From Dolomedes plantarius (lineage: Eukaryota > Arthropoda > Arachnida > Araneae > Dolomedidae), in NCBI GenBank assembly GCA_907164885.2, contig OU015490.1, positions 240,404,139-240,468,138 on the forward strand: DNA of 64,000 nucleotides, given 5' to 3'. Positions 11,541 through 25,054 of this stretch are shown here, piece by piece. The translations under genes and the position numbers were made by a program. The notes beneath the pieces were generated by a model that worked only from the letters and a program-made list of their open reading frames with translations, made no database searches and was not told the DNA's origin. Numbering within the stretch: position 1 is the first letter of the stretch; each line of letters begins with the position of its first letter.

Positions 11541-13402
11541 TTGAATATTAATAAAGTTGAATAGTAATAATAGTGCAATTTTCACTGTCTTTTGCAAATA
11601 CTAGGATAAAATCCTTCACTTCTTTTTCAGCAAGCATAATAACAGAATGAGCCTCGGCTGTGTGATATTCATTTGCCTTAGAACGAAAAGCTTTGCAACT
11701 AAGCTCTTGTTTAACGTACTTGCTTGGAAGGAATCTGTTTTATAACAACCATCCTAAAAAATGACGACAGTCATTTACTTTACATTCCAAATTTACTATC
11801 TTACAATTTTCCAGCTATGTAAAAATATTCTTGAATATCATGCACTCTTAGTTCACAGGCGTAAAAATATGAAAATTGCATAGGCTAGTGAAAATTGCAT
11901 GAATTGTATGAAAATTGCATTACCATAATAGATCGACCAGTTTCTGCCCAATCATATTCAAACTAATGTACATCCATAACCCTTATGACACGTGGTGTAT
12001 CATTTTTTTTATCTTTTCGTTAGTAAGACATCCAGGCTTTATTAATTGTTTATGCTTGCAATTCTATATAGGTCCTTCATACAAGTTGCCATCATTCCCC
12101 CAGAGATGACCAACACAGTGATGGAAAACTATAAAGAATGACTTCGGCAGTGCATCGCAAATAACGAGTGCCACCTGAATGATGTTACTTTCAAAACCTA
12201 TTGGTGAAAAACTATAATTCATGTTCTTTCGAAAATGTAAAGGTTTTACTGTAAATTTCTTTGTTCGTTTTTCATTACCCTATGAAATTGACAGTTCATT
12301 CTGTCCGACCCTATATAAGAAAACATTCAATTTATGTAAATTACATAACCCTATTGAGCTGTACTTTATAATACACAAAAAAATGGAGTTTAATGCTGGT
12401 ATAAAAATTTTATAACCGATTAAGTGGGTTTATAAGGAAAATTAAAACACAAAATTTCTTTTTTCAAAAATTGGTTTTCTATAGCGTTCAAAATGAAAAA
12501 ATAAAAATAAAACTTAAAATTTTTAAAATTAGGTTTAAAAAATTACAAATTCAAAATTTTAAGAATGTTTAGATTTTGATATAGATGCCGAACATTTAGT
12601 TCTACTTTCATATAGGGTTAATGTTAGTTTTTCTGTAATCATGACATATTTAATAACTCACTTTATTTGAAAGTAATATTTGCTTCAGTAAAAAAAAAAA
12701 ATCGGTATATTTCTTCTAAATTTAAAAGGCATAATAACAGTTTAATGAAAATTTAAGAAAAACTTTTCAGAATTTCAAAAATATATCACGAGGAGTTTTA
12801 CGCATTATCTTTTAAGGAAAATTTTTAATCTCATACATACAAGAAAAAGTAGAGATGCGCAGCAGGGCGCTGACAGATAGCACAACATTTGAATTCTCTA
12901 ACTAGTAAATTCTTCATCGTAGCAAAATTTGTTAAGTGTTATTTTATTCTGGAACATCTGCAATAGGCATTAAACAAAGAAAATAAAAATCATTTCTATT
13001 TGAGAAAAATAAATTCTATTTCATTTTTGACCCCTTAATTACGATGATATAAAAGAAAAGTGTTTTTTTTTAAAATTAATTCATTCATAATCTTATTTTT
13101 TCATAGTATTTATAAAAATGATCAGGAGTTTCAAATATTTTTAGTAAAACTGTAAAACTATCTTTTCCTTTATAGAACAATATATGCGAAGAAGCAAAGA
13201 GATTGTATTCATATATGTTCCAATTTGAGGGCAGAGCATTACATTGCAAGATAAAAGAGAACAAAATATCTTTTTAACAAATGAAAAGATAAAAAGAAAC
13301 ACTTTTGATTTCATAGTTTACTTTTCTATGGAATTTTTAGGAAAATGCATTTGACCCCATTTAGGACCAAATAATAAGAGTAACTGTAATAACGGTAGAT
13401 TT
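11541..13402. other. A+T-rich sequence, no gene seen
   Basis: Short low-complexity frames only. No known element recognised. Confidence 0.45.
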
Positions 13403-13427
13403 ATATATATATATATATATATATATA
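13403..13427. repeat. (TA)n tract at transposon edge
   Basis: AT dinucleotides end at the left terminus of the DD41D-type element; the last TA is its target site. Confidence 0.85.
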
Positions 13428-15094
<1,667 letters not shown>

Positions 15095-15103
<9 letters not shown>

Positions 15104-15800
15104 CGCACTGTGATAACGCAACATCGATTGCACTTTGTGTTGGTTAGTCACTAAACGAGACGATCTCGTCCACTGTGTCACGTCTGTTTTGAAGAATGAG
15201 TTCATTCTACCGAGCCAAAATTTCAACATTGTCCTTCTCGTTCAATATCCCTTTTAGGGTTACCATAGGACCTGAAGAAAACCATGAGATGCCATCCCAA
15301 ACCCTGATAGATCTACCTCCCTGATCGACAGTTGAGATGAGGCAGTGAGAATATTACGCTTGTGTAGGTGTTCTCCAGACATACTCACGTACTGTTTCGA
15401 GGAACAAAATGAACAATGATTCGTCCGTCCAAATGCCGTTTTTCGACATATTACTTGACCAGGATTTGCGCCCGTGGCAACATTGTGGACGATATTTTGT
15501 ATTGGCATCGAGTGGTTTGGGAATAGCTACTTTTCCGTAAAGCTTTGTATGTGATGTTCCCTTCTACCTCTGATGGTTGATACCGGAACATGCAGATGCA
15601 GATTGAACTCTTCGGTCACTTTAGTTGCAGTTGTTTTCTTTCTTCATGTCACAATCCGCTTCAATACCTCGTACGTCTCTTTCACTCAGCTCTCCCTTTC
15701 GTCCACTACTCTGTTTAGCAAAGGATGTTTTTCAGTGCACTCTGCATGCTATCATGACTTTCGATACCATACCTCGAAGAACACAAATTAGCCTGGAAGT
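15095..15800 (-). pseudogene. Old Tc1-like transposase fragment
   Basis: Read on the minus strand in changing frames, it shows the Tc1 order: KGELSERDVRGIE, a VSTIRGRRE segment, WSSNMSKNGIWTDESLF with the first catalytic Asp, REYVWRTPTQA, GGRSIRVWDGISWFSSGP and MVTLKGILNEKDNVE. Stops and shifts are frequent. The second Asp and the Glu blocks are absent because the sequence ends at the junction with the mariner fragment near 15100. It belongs to a different Tc1 lineage from the other copies here and looks older. Confidence 0.7.
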
Positions 15801-15824
15801 TGCAATAACAGATACTCCAAATTA

Positions 15825-16942
15825 AACGCACTCCAAAAATTTGCCCTTTTCACAAGGTCTGCAAGGTTTGATATTTTACGCTGTTCCCCTGAAAGTACGA
15901 TGCCCTTAGCTTCATTACTGCTACCTGACAGTAGAATAATACATACACTATATTATATAAAAAATACTGGTTGCCAGACTTGTTTTTTAAGGAATACGAA
16001 GCACGTTCATAAACACCACTGATATTGATAGGTGTCTCTGTTATATTAATAACAACCTGTATATATAAATATATATGAAATGCCACTTTAATGAACTAGG
16101 CGTAACAAGGGCATCAGAGCAAATTAAGAATTCAGCGTGTTATGGTAATTAATAATATTTAGACTATATTTTGTTTAACAGGCATAAAATTATAACGCAG
16201 TATTCAAGAGCACGCAGAAATATGTCAAACAGGCAACATATATCTTACTTGTAATCAAAGATCTAGTGAATATTATGAAATTTCCTTGAAAACGTTACTA
16301 ATTCTTAAGGTTTTTAAGATAACTAGAGGAGACAATATTTTATTGAATCTTAGTATGTTACTATTCCCTACACCTGAAATGTAAACATTTATGGACATAT
16401 TTGACGTACTCCTTTAGTTACACTGTTCTATTACGTAAAATAAAGATCAAGAAATCAGCAAGCATAATGATTAATTCTGTTATTTTATATAGCAGTTTTA
16501 AAAATATAGCATTAGAAAAAAAATTACTAAACGTTATGAATGAAAATAGATAATGAGATTTATTATAATTTTTAGGTATATTGTGGTTATATAAATGACT
16601 TTATAAATAGTAATAAGGATTATATTTAGTTTTTAATATTTCAAATTAGATCTCGCAGAGTTAGTTAACGTTTTAACAAGGATTTGTTTTTTGATTATAT
16701 GATACTATATCTATGAATGATACTACATCAATAAAGAACACAAAATAATTAATAACTGTGTGTTAATTTCATAAAATGTCGTGTTTAAGTTAACTAGTAT
16801 ATATCATTTGTTGATAGATACTTGTTAAATAATGTTATTCATGGCTCAAAATTAATATATTTTTTATAAGATATATATTATTGATTTTCAAGAATGATAT
16901 AATTGAAAACGAGTGAGAATAGTCTTAAAATTAATTTTCTAC

Positions 16943-16943
<1 letters not shown>
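15825..16943. other. A+T-rich sequence, no gene seen
   Basis: One short match (GAGCAAATTAAGAATTCAG, near 16117) to the tail of the SINE family is present; otherwise nothing recognisable. Confidence 0.4.

Positions 16944-16988
<45 letters not shown>
16944..16988. repeat. (TA)n microsatellite
   Basis: AT dinucleotides, about 45 bp. Confidence 0.9.
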
Positions 16989-16992
<4 letters not shown>

Positions 16993-17107
16993 GGTAATAA
17001 ACCTGCATTTTCTTAACACTATCAAATACTGAGCTCAGTTAACATTATAGATAACACTATTCTATTTTTCTATTGATATCAAGTTAATATTTATTTATGC
17101 AGTTCTA

Positions 17108-17774
17108 CTAGCTAAAAACCCGCACTTCGCTACGGATTACATTCAAATTAAATACAACGGTCAATCTATGTAATTAATGCCAAAAAAATAAATATATATG
17201 TATATATTTATAATAAATACGACGATCAATATATACAATTGATGTAGAAAAAAAATATATATAAAAAATCGTAAGGGCTATTTTTATAGACAAAATAAAG
17301 TCCAATCGTCTGCCGCATTATCAAGAAAAAAATATTTTTTTGTCTATTTAGTTCTTATGCACGTGACGATAAATTTATTTAAAGTACCAGAAAAAGAAAT
17401 CACGTGATCAGCATTTAATAAATTAAATTCTAAAAATTAATCTTTAAAAATTCACCAAAAATCAGAAAATAGAGGTAAAGATTCGAAAAAGATTTTATTT
17501 TAAAGGAATTTTTATGATCTTTCTCGTGATATAAATTTTATAACCCTCAAATTATTATTTTAAATGCAAAATTAAAAGAAGTTACTAAAACAGCTTAAAA
17601 ATTGAATTTAAAAAAATCTAAGAAGAATTTTTCAAAAATCTCTCTTAGTGCACCCCTACACCATAAGAAGAATCGCCATGCAAAATTTCAGACCTTTAGG
17701 TCCAGCGGTTTGGTCTGTGCGTTGTATATGAGTCAGTGAATGAGTCAGTTACGGAACTGTTTTATATATATAGA
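17108..17774 (-). mobile_element. Non-autonomous Helitron-like element, copy 1
   Basis: On the minus strand it begins TCTATATATATAAAAC and ends CTAG followed by T. A short stem of type CCGTA/TGCGG lies about 8 nt before the CTAG, the usual Helitron 3' arrangement, and there is no target duplication. The base before TC is A, as expected for insertion between A and T. It is homologous to 29825-31239 and 61932-62798, sharing the ATGCAAAATTTCAG and GTGCGTTGTAT blocks. No Rep/helicase frame is present. Confidence 0.82.
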
Positions 17775-18283
17775 TAACATTAATTTACTGGGAACCACTT
17801 TTTTGTACCATTCAGCGGATTGTGTGTAAAGCGTTTTGATACAAATTTGAAATTTGATTACATATTGAAAAAAATAGTTTTATTTCACCTTGCACTACCA
17901 TATTTGATACTTTAAATATTCTTTATATGAAAAAACATGTATACTTTTCGATTAAACTTTTCCCCCCTTTTATAGAAATTTGTTAAAAGAAGTTGGCTTA
18001 TTTCCTTAAGCAAAATAAGTAAAAATCAAAATGTATTGTCCAAAAAAGTCTGCGATTTTATGTATAAAAAGGAAAGATGCTAAGAATTTTCTTGTAAGTA
18101 TTTTTCTTGTTCTTTTTATTATAGAATATGAAAAATGCAATATTCTCATAATGTTATTACATTATCTCTGTATAAATGGAAAGTTAAAATAATGTAGCGA
18201 ATTTTTAAACTTTTTTTCCTAACAAATAAAAAACTGCATTCAAAGATTTGAAAAATTACAAAAAGTATCTATTTAAGTGGATT
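17775..18283. other. A+T-rich sequence, no gene seen
   Basis: Nothing supportable between the Helitron-like element and the hairpin repeat. Confidence 0.4.
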
Positions 18284-18337
18284 TCAGGAATATGGAAGTT
18301 GTTGCACTTCCATATTCCTGAAGTATGGAAGTTGTTG

Positions 18338-18340
<3 letters not shown>
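18284..18340. repeat. 16-bp hairpin and dispersed repeat at (TA)n edge
   Basis: TCAGGAATATGGAAGT and its exact reverse complement (18306-18321) enclose a 6-nt loop, and the GTATGGAAGTTGTTGCAC segment follows. Related copies lie at 22866-22915, 52310-52362 and 53622-53668; three of the four touch a (TA)n tract. Confidence 0.7.

Positions 18341-18382
<42 letters not shown>
18341..18382. repeat. (TA)n microsatellite
   Basis: AT dinucleotides ending just before the TA target of the Tigger element. Confidence 0.9.
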
Positions 18383-18386
<4 letters not shown>

Positions 18387-20728
18387 CAGTGGTAACTCTG
18401 TTTACAAACGACTCGGTTTACGAACGATTCAGTTTACGAACAAGCGCAGGAGATGTGTTGCCATCTGGTGATATGCGATGCAAGCATTCGTCACACTTGT
18501 TTCGGTTAGCGAATAGTCCACCTGTCAAGCTCAGTTGGGTTTTCTCTAGCTCAGCTCAAACGGTTGTGCTCATGTAATTCACTGATTTTTTTGTAGATAT
18601 TTTTGTTTAAATTAGCCCTCAATATGGCTCCCAAGAAATAACAAGTGCAAGTGATATTGCTAGCAGGAAACCTAACCTAACTAGTGAGAAAAAGAATTAA
18701 ATAATAGTTAAACAAGAGAATGGTGTGCGTGTTTCTAACCTCGCCACGCAGTTTGGGTTGGCGAAGTCTACCATTTTGTACTATCCTCAAACACAAAGAG
18801 GCAATGAAGGCAGCTGATGTGGCTAAATGAGTGACTGTTTTAACGAAGCAAAGGACTCAAGTTATAGAAAAGGTAGACAAATTATTGCTTGCGTGGATAC
18901 GTGAAAAAGAACTTTATGTTGATAGTAATAGTGAGGCTTTAATATTCGAAAAGGCTAAGAAGTTGCACAGTGATTAGGTAAATAAATACCGAGTACAAAT
19001 GGTGTCGAATGTGAAGATTTTAAAGCCAGTAGAGAATGGTTTGAGAAATTCCGCAAGCGAACTGGAATTCATAGTGTTTTTAGGCATGGAGAGATTGCTA
19101 TTTCAAATACAAAGGGCTCCAGATGAATATGTTGATGAATTCAAAAAGTTGTTTGGAAAATAAAGGCTAAATGCCAAACCAGGTTTTCAACTGTGATGAA
19201 ACAGGATTGTTTAAGAAAAAATACCAAGATGTATATACCAAAGAAGAGAAGGCACTACCTGAGCACAAACCTATGAAGGACAGGCTTACACATTTTATTG
19301 AGTGCTAATGCAAGTGATGATTGTAAAATCAAGCCACTTTTAGTTTACTACCCTGAAAATCCTTGTGAATTCAAAGAAAATAATGTCATGAAGGCTAAAC
19401 TGCTTGTAATGTGGAGAGCAAATGCTAAGGCCTGGGTTATTTTCACTAGTCATTTTCATGGAGTGGATTGTTGAGGTCTTCTCACTAGCTGTCAAGAAAT
19501 ATCTTGAGGAGAATGATTTGCCCTTGAAGAATCTTCTGGTCATGTATAACGCTCCTGCTCATCCTTCAAATTTAAAAAAAAACCTGGATATCAAATATAA
19601 CTTCATTAACGTCAAATTTCTACCATATAACACAACTCCTTTGCTTCAGCTTATAGACCAGCAGATTATTTCTAAATTAAAAAAGAAACAAACAAACATG
19701 ACACTCTTTCCTATGTGTTTTCAAGTCACAAATGGCCCCTATTTGACCCTGAGAGATTTTTGGAAGGAGCACTTCGTCCTCCTACATCCTCATATGTTCA
19801 ACTGCATCAACATTATTGATAAGGCCTGAATGGGGGGGGGGTGTTCTTATCGTACCTTCCAGTCTGCCTGGAAGAAAATTCAGCCAAGTTGTGTGCCAGG
19901 GAGAGACTTCGAGGGATTTGATAATGAAGAGGCGAAAGTCGTAGGTGTGGATGAGATAGTTTCCATGGGAAAAAGTATAGGCTTGGAGGTCGACTGTAAA
20001 GATGTGGAGGAGCTGGTGGAAGAACTCACCACAGAAGACTTTGTTGAACTGCAGAGTCAACAGGTGAACGCTATCCAAGAAGAGTATTTATCAAAGGAAG
20101 ACAATAATGGGGATAATGTTTCCATTGCCATGATAAAGATATTTTCAAAAAGTGGAGTGAAGTGCAGGCATTTATTGAAAAGTATCACCCTAATAAATAT
20201 GGGACCAACAGAGCAGTTAATATTCTAAATGACAATGTGATATCCCACTTCTGTGAAATTCTTCGGAAAGGCAAAAAACAAATTTCTTTGAATCGGTTTC
20301 ATGTGCCAAAATCAGCTAGTGAGATTGAAAGTAGACGAAGAGAAAAAACACTAAAATCAGAATTGCCTAGTGATATTACGAAAGTTGACTTACCTTCCAA
20401 GCAGTAATATTTGTAGTCCTCCCTTCCGTTTCAACAGTCTACCATCTGTACTAGCCATTATCCACAACAAAGCTAAAATGCTGTACTGAACAATTATCTT
20501 GGGTTAGTTCTTGATAATAAAATCTGTTTTCATTAATTTTCACCATTTCTTTATAACTGAACGCATAAAAACAATGTAAAAATAACCATGTTCTAGGGGG
20601 TGAACGGATTAATTATTCCTCCATCATGTTCCTAATTTATATGGGAAAAACTGCTTCGGTTTACGAACGTTTCGGTTTGCGATCCAAGTCTCGGAATGAA
20701 TAGTAGTTCATAAAACGAGGTATCACTG
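18387..20728 (+). mobile_element. Tigger/pogo-like DNA transposon (defective)
   Basis: The ends start CAGTGGTAACTC on the left and, in reverse complement, CAGTGATACCTCG on the right, with TA on both sides. The terminal regions hold repeated GTTTACGAACGA-type motifs, three on the left and two on the right, as is usual for Tigger elements. Length is about 2.3 kb, near full size for the family. Confidence 0.88.
18625..20407 (+). pseudogene. Tigger/pogo transposase, disrupted
   Basis: The coding remnant starts MAPKK and meets a stop at once. It then shows the HTH segment ENGVRVSNLATQFGLAKST, the second DNA-binding segment (ASREWFEKFRKRTG), the first catalytic block FNCDETGLF near 19186-19212, KIKPLLVYYPENP, and a long clean stretch from 19422 (VEVFSLAVKKYLEEN) to LLQLIDQQ. 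The second catalytic Asp, normally in the MDNAPAHP block, is Tyr here (codon 19545-19547). The acidic C-terminus runs to 20407. There are multiple stops and frameshifts. The family usually encodes about 500-600 residues, which fits the span. Confidence 0.88.
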
Positions 20729-20848
20729 TATATATATATGTACGTGTGTGTCTGTGATTGTTTGTTTTATATATATATATTTATATATATATATATATAT
20801 ACTCACGTAGATATAGATATACCTACATACATATAATGTAATATATAT
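20729..20848. repeat. Imperfect (TA)n region
   Basis: AT dinucleotides with GT and ATATAC interruptions between the Tigger right end and the SINE tail. Confidence 0.8.
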
Positions 20849-21066
20849 ATATTCTGAATACAGTAAATGCTACTAAAGGAACTGGTCCTAGATTGGAATT
20901 TGCTCTAAGGTCCTAACAAGTGCCTTTGAGCAAATTAAGAATATAAGGTGTTATAATACTTTTAAGATTTAATGAATTACAAACAGAATAATATTTTTTT
21001 TTATAAGAGGCACTTGTCTTAGGACATTCGCCTTTTGTTATTCAATGCGAAGTCTTACTGGCTACT
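20849..21066 (-). repeat. tRNA-derived SINE, 3' part (copy 1)
   Basis: On the minus strand this continues the SINE whose head is at 22672-22810; a piggyBac insertion separates the parts. It aligns in order with 49180-49352: GTAGCCAG, a GGCGAATGTC block, a TCTTAATTTGCTC block and an ACTGTATTCAG tail. A near-perfect 14-bp hairpin (20897-20910 with 20923-20936) lies inside. Confidence 0.75.
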
Positions 21067-21070
21067 TTAA

Positions 21071-22667
21071 CCCATTAACCACTGGTGTTGCGTTGACGTA
21101 ACGGTCAAAATAAATGCGTATAAAAAATTAGATATCAAATAAATTTTATATTAACAATAGTTTTTGAGTAGGGTTAATAATTCATTTGAAAAATATTTGC
21201 CTTCAACTGTTCTTTTAATTTAATATCAAGTTCCAAACTAAGACCGTTAGTTAAGCATTTTTGAGCAAGAACTTTCCCCTGGTCATTTTCACAGAAGATA
21301 TATAGCGGGACACACGTGAGTTTTAGAGGTGATCTATTTTTAGCCAAGGTCAAAGTTTTACAAAACATTCCATCAATATGTTGCTTTTGTTTGGATGGGG
21401 GAGGAACAGAAAACAGGTGTTACGTTTTCGCATCGTCAGCGGGAATAGGGTAGTTCCCTCATTCACTCGTACGTTCGACTGTGTGGAACTTTTTCCCATT
21501 CTGTTCTTATAGAAATGACTAAAACTAGATATCTTACGTTAGAAGAAGCTCTTCAAAGAATTTTCGATGAAGATTCAGATAATGACGAGAATGAAACTGA
21601 TATTGTTGATATTCCACCAGAAACAACAGAAGCTACTGATGAAGAAGAAGGAAATGATGCGGGAAAACCGCATCCAAATGTGTCCATTGGAATCGGTGAA
21701 ATGCGTTTGAAAGAAAGAGAGGGGTTATTATAATTTTCATTTCCAAGAAGAAAACGAGATAATTGTTGTCCGATAGAACGACAACTCGGTTGTGACTCTT
21801 TGTTCAACGTTTGGAAAAATTCATCCTGTAAAAAATGTTTCCCGTTATTCAAGAACGCAAAAGAAAAAATTGTTTGTCCCTCAACCTCATCTTATTGAAC
21901 AGTACAACGCCAAAATGAGAGGAGTCGATTTATGCGATAATTTAGTATCCAATTACAGAATAAGAATTCATGCGAAAAATGGTGGCCAATATTTACCAAT
22001 TACATTGATGTAACCTTGACAAATGCGTGGACAATATCAAGATTTCTCATGAAAATAAAAAGTCTCTATTAAATTTTAGGCAGGAATTTGTATTGTCACT
22101 TTTGCAAACACCTTTTGAAAGTGAAGAGTTAGCCGGAAACAGTTCAGCAACAGGAAGGCCTAGTAAACTCAGCATGCAAAAGCCATTACGTGGAGAACGT
22201 GGAAATTTTATTGTCAAGTTCTAAGAGAGCAGAAGACTGCGTTGTAAACAATGCCATATACAGACAGTTTATCGATGTAAAGTATGTGACGTTGCTCTAC
22301 ATCATGATTGTAGTGAAGGTTTTCATGCTTGAAACTGTTTTCTGGATATAATAAGTAATTTGTAAAGGAAAAATATGTTACATCTTTATAATAAATTAAT
22401 TACCTCTAAAGTGATCATTTGCTTTCTAAAGCGTAACAAAGCTCAAAAAAATTCCCAGAGCTCAAATCAAAGAAAACCTGGAGAAGCTCAGTTGAACTCA
22501 CTGAACGTCATACTCTTAATCCGCTGACGTTGCGCGAACGCAACACTCGATTTTTCGAAAGGTAAGATCAGTTTTGTTATTTTACCCATAAATTAACATT
22601 GTATATATTCAAATGAATAACCAATATTATTTGTATAAAAAAAAATTCTCCCTTATAGTTGTGGCGG
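21071..22667 (+). mobile_element. piggyBac-like transposon, internally deleted
   Basis: TTAA flanks both sides (21067-21070 and 22668-22671). Joining the outer sequences across one TTAA gives a continuous SINE segment matching 49166-49190, which supports insertion at that point. The left end starts CCCATTAACCACTGG. The right end shows little terminal similarity. A copy of the left-end motif in direct orientation lies near 22515, so the right part may be rearranged. Confidence 0.8.
21515..22332 (+). pseudogene. piggyBac transposase, core deleted
   Basis: The N-terminal part (21515-21733) is an acidic 72-residue segment starting MTKTRYLTLEEA, as is usual for piggyBac-derived proteins. The frame then stops, and the sequence resumes near 21780 with the late part: YNAKMRGVDLCDNLVSNYRI, a VTLTNAWT segment, and a C-terminal cysteine-rich domain with CKQCHIQTVYRCKVCD and HHDC. 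Most of the RNase H-like core with its catalytic Asp residues is missing, so about half of a typical 550-600-residue protein is gone. Frameshifts are present near 22010 and 22224. Confidence 0.85.
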
Positions 22668-22671
22668 TTAA

Positions 22672-22810
22672 TGGGAGAGCACCATTTAGGTGGGCCAGCA
22701 TTGTTTCTAACAGGGGTGCAACATGGTGACGAGCAAGCCTTATTGGGATTTGAACCCAAACCAACTTCGTGGTAAATCACAACGCTAACCACTATACCAT
22801 GTGGTCGACA
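22672..22810 (-). repeat. tRNA-derived SINE, 5' part (copy 1)
   Basis: The minus strand begins with a tRNA-like head followed by the body blocks AACAATGCTGGCCCACC and AAATGGTGCTC. The same body is found at 49130-49180 and 52449-52510. It is cut at TTAA by the piggyBac element. Confidence 0.75.
22738..22810 (-). other. tRNA-like head of SINE with pol III boxes
   Basis: A box A-like ATGGTATAGTGGTTAGC (22784-22800 in complement) and a box B GGGTTCAAATCCC (22745-22757 in complement) lie about 43 bp apart. An anticodon-stem-like pairing TTGTG/CACGA has a 6-nt rather than a 7-nt loop, and the acceptor stem does not close, so this is a decayed tRNA-like promoter, not a functional tRNA gene. Confidence 0.65.
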
Positions 22811-22832
22811 CAAACAGAGTCTATTTAAGTAA

Positions 22833-22915
22833 TCTATGTAAGTAAAGAATCTATGTAAATAACGTTCAGGAATATGAAAATTGTTGCACTCAGATAAATA
22901 AGTATTTAAGCACAT
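22833..22915 (+). repeat. Dispersed repeat (partner of 18284, 52310, 53622)
   Basis: It contains CAGGAATATGAAAATTG and GTATTTAAGCAC, and is preceded by TCTATGTAAATA, which the copy at 52310-52385 also carries in reverse orientation. Confidence 0.6.
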
Positions 22916-23544
22916 GGGTTTCATCCAATAACGACAGAAGGTTAATGAAAGGATTTTTAGAATTATTTTTTTCTTACACTGACTAATAATTTCCTTGAAT
23001 TTAGAGTTCTTGAAATTTTTTAAGAAACCTGGAATTACTTTTTGGTTACAGTATACGTTTTGTCAAGTTTGATACTTAAGAACTATTAAAAATCAATGAC
23101 ACGTGACATCGGTATACTCGTAGTACCTTGTTATTAATATGAATGCTTGCTACATCATGCCTGTAAAAGTAACAATATTATGTACATAAATACGTATTCA
23201 TAAGGAAATATATTAAGTTATAAATAGTGATACATAGTAAGACAGAGGAAAAGCGTTCTAGCGTTCTAGAGATTGAACACTGTCTTCCAGAGTACGTGGG
23301 GTTATTGAATATTTTCGACTAGATCGCTAGATATTACGCATTAGAAATACTCTTCCGGAGTCAGTCAACACTTTCGACTGTTGCATGTTGAAGAATCTTA
23401 AAGTATCTCTTGAGATTGTTATTATCAACAATGGTAGCTACATGGAGTAAACAATGAAAAGAAAAGTATTAGCTTCGAGTTAGAATTTATGGAAAATGTA
23501 TTATTTCTTCAAAGATTCTCTTGATATATCAGTTTGAAGCTATT
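22916..23544. other. A+T-rich sequence, no gene seen
   Basis: No recognisable feature. Confidence 0.4.
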
Positions 23545-24330
23545 ACTTAAAACTGGAAAGCAGAAAATGTAACCATATTACACCTAATATTAGCACTGAA
23601 TAGAATAAAACTATTACAAACCTTGGATATAGTGCGCAAGACTTATTCTTATAACTATCAGTAAGTCTTAAAAATACATATAGTCAAAAATCTTGCAGTG
23701 AACTTGTTTACGCACCTCTAGCAGTACCTGGAAATAACACTTCTTTATCCTATTGTTTCAAACATCTATTTTCAACGTTGCATTGCTTTAGCTTCATTCT
23801 TAACATTTAGAAAATTAGTAATTTAAACTCTGAACACTTTGATGTATTTTGTCTTTAAAAATACCCTTAAATTCCCAAATAAATTTCTGTGCCCAAATTA
23901 ATCCATGTGTCCAAAGGAAATATCTTTTAAGTGAGTTTCAACGGAAATGTAAATAATCTTTCTTCACTCGACATTTAATCGATTTTTCATACTTCTTAAA
24001 ACATATTCTTTTGTTAGCTTGGAAGCAACGTTAGCAGTTCTTTGGGGATTTGTGCATATGAAGGGGAACATTTAAGCAACATCTAGGAAACTTAGTACTG
24101 CAATAAATCTTTTAGTAGAGTTTGTTTAAGCCAAAAAATTTTTAAAATTTGTATAAAGGGAAAATTCTCTATGGTGACCAGTAATGGTTCGAAAATGTGG
24201 CCGTTTTGAGGGGTGGCGGTCGTAAAGAGTTTTTTCCATAACATTGGCTCTATGGAGTCTTTAATTGGTACTTAACAAAATATGGTCGTTTAGAGGGGTT
24301 GCCAGCTAGAAAAATTTCACTGCATACATA
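23545..24330 (+). repeat. Left arm of large inverted repeat
   Basis: The imperfect reverse complement of 25055-25860. Matching blocks include GTTTACGCACCTCTAGCAGT (23708), TAAGTGAGTTTCAACGGAAAT (23930) in part, GCAGTTCTTTGGGGA (24029) and CTCTATGGAGTCTTTAAT (24248). The last part (24157-24326) has its own inverted ends and looks like a small pogo-type MITE. Confidence 0.7.
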
Positions 24331-24774
24331 TTAACACGACTTTATTAATCATACATTAAATAGTTACGTAATAAATGAGTTTAATTCGCTTAATACAATT
24401 GACACCCTATAAAACTAAACATTTCTGATCCTGAAATAATTTCCTTCATCACATTCATATCTTATTAAATTCCTATAATATGCGACGAGTTTAAATCTTA
24501 TTAGAAAGCATGGGTAACTTGAGGATAAATTTCTTATAAATAGGCAAAATATGCATATTTTTGCGTAGTTATTAACCTAATGTCAATTTCAGTAAAAAGT
24601 GTGTTCTAAAACTTCTGGATATCCCAGATTTGTTTGTTTATTATACAGTTAATGATATGTCTAGCTAATGATTTGCAATTTATTGAAACACTAAACTGGA
24701 CATAAAAAAAATCTTAAATGTTTCGCAAGAAATGTTTTTTTAAAGAAAAATACATCAGACTTTAAATTACTACA

Positions 24775-25054
24775 TTTCCAAGTGTTAAGAAGGAAGACAA
24801 ATCAATTCAATGTTGAAAGTAGATGCTTGAAACAGTAAGATAAAGCAGAGGTATTCCTAAATACTGCTAGAGGTGCGTAAACAAATTTACTACAATATAA
24901 TGGATTATATGTCTGTTTAACACCTTTACTGATAGCTGTGAGAGAAGTTTTTATGCACCAAATCCAAGATTTTCAATAGTTTCAGTCTATTTAATGCTAA
25001 GATTAGGCATCATATGGGTAAATTTTCAAACTTCCAGTTTTAAGTAATTTGTAT
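24775..25054 (+). repeat. Extra copy of the inverted-repeat outer block
   Basis: It matches 25555-25850 in direct orientation and 23550-23850 in inverse orientation (AACAGTAAGATAAAG, GAGGTGCGTAAACAAATTTA). It lies between the two arms. Confidence 0.65.

Noticed and set aside
22513..22560. Right terminal repeat of the piggyBac element
   Set aside because: The motif is in direct, not inverted, orientation to the left end, and the SINE junction puts the true border at 22667.
22738..22810. Functional tRNA gene
   Set aside because: The acceptor stem does not close and the anticodon loop is 6 nt. It is fused to a repeated body found elsewhere.
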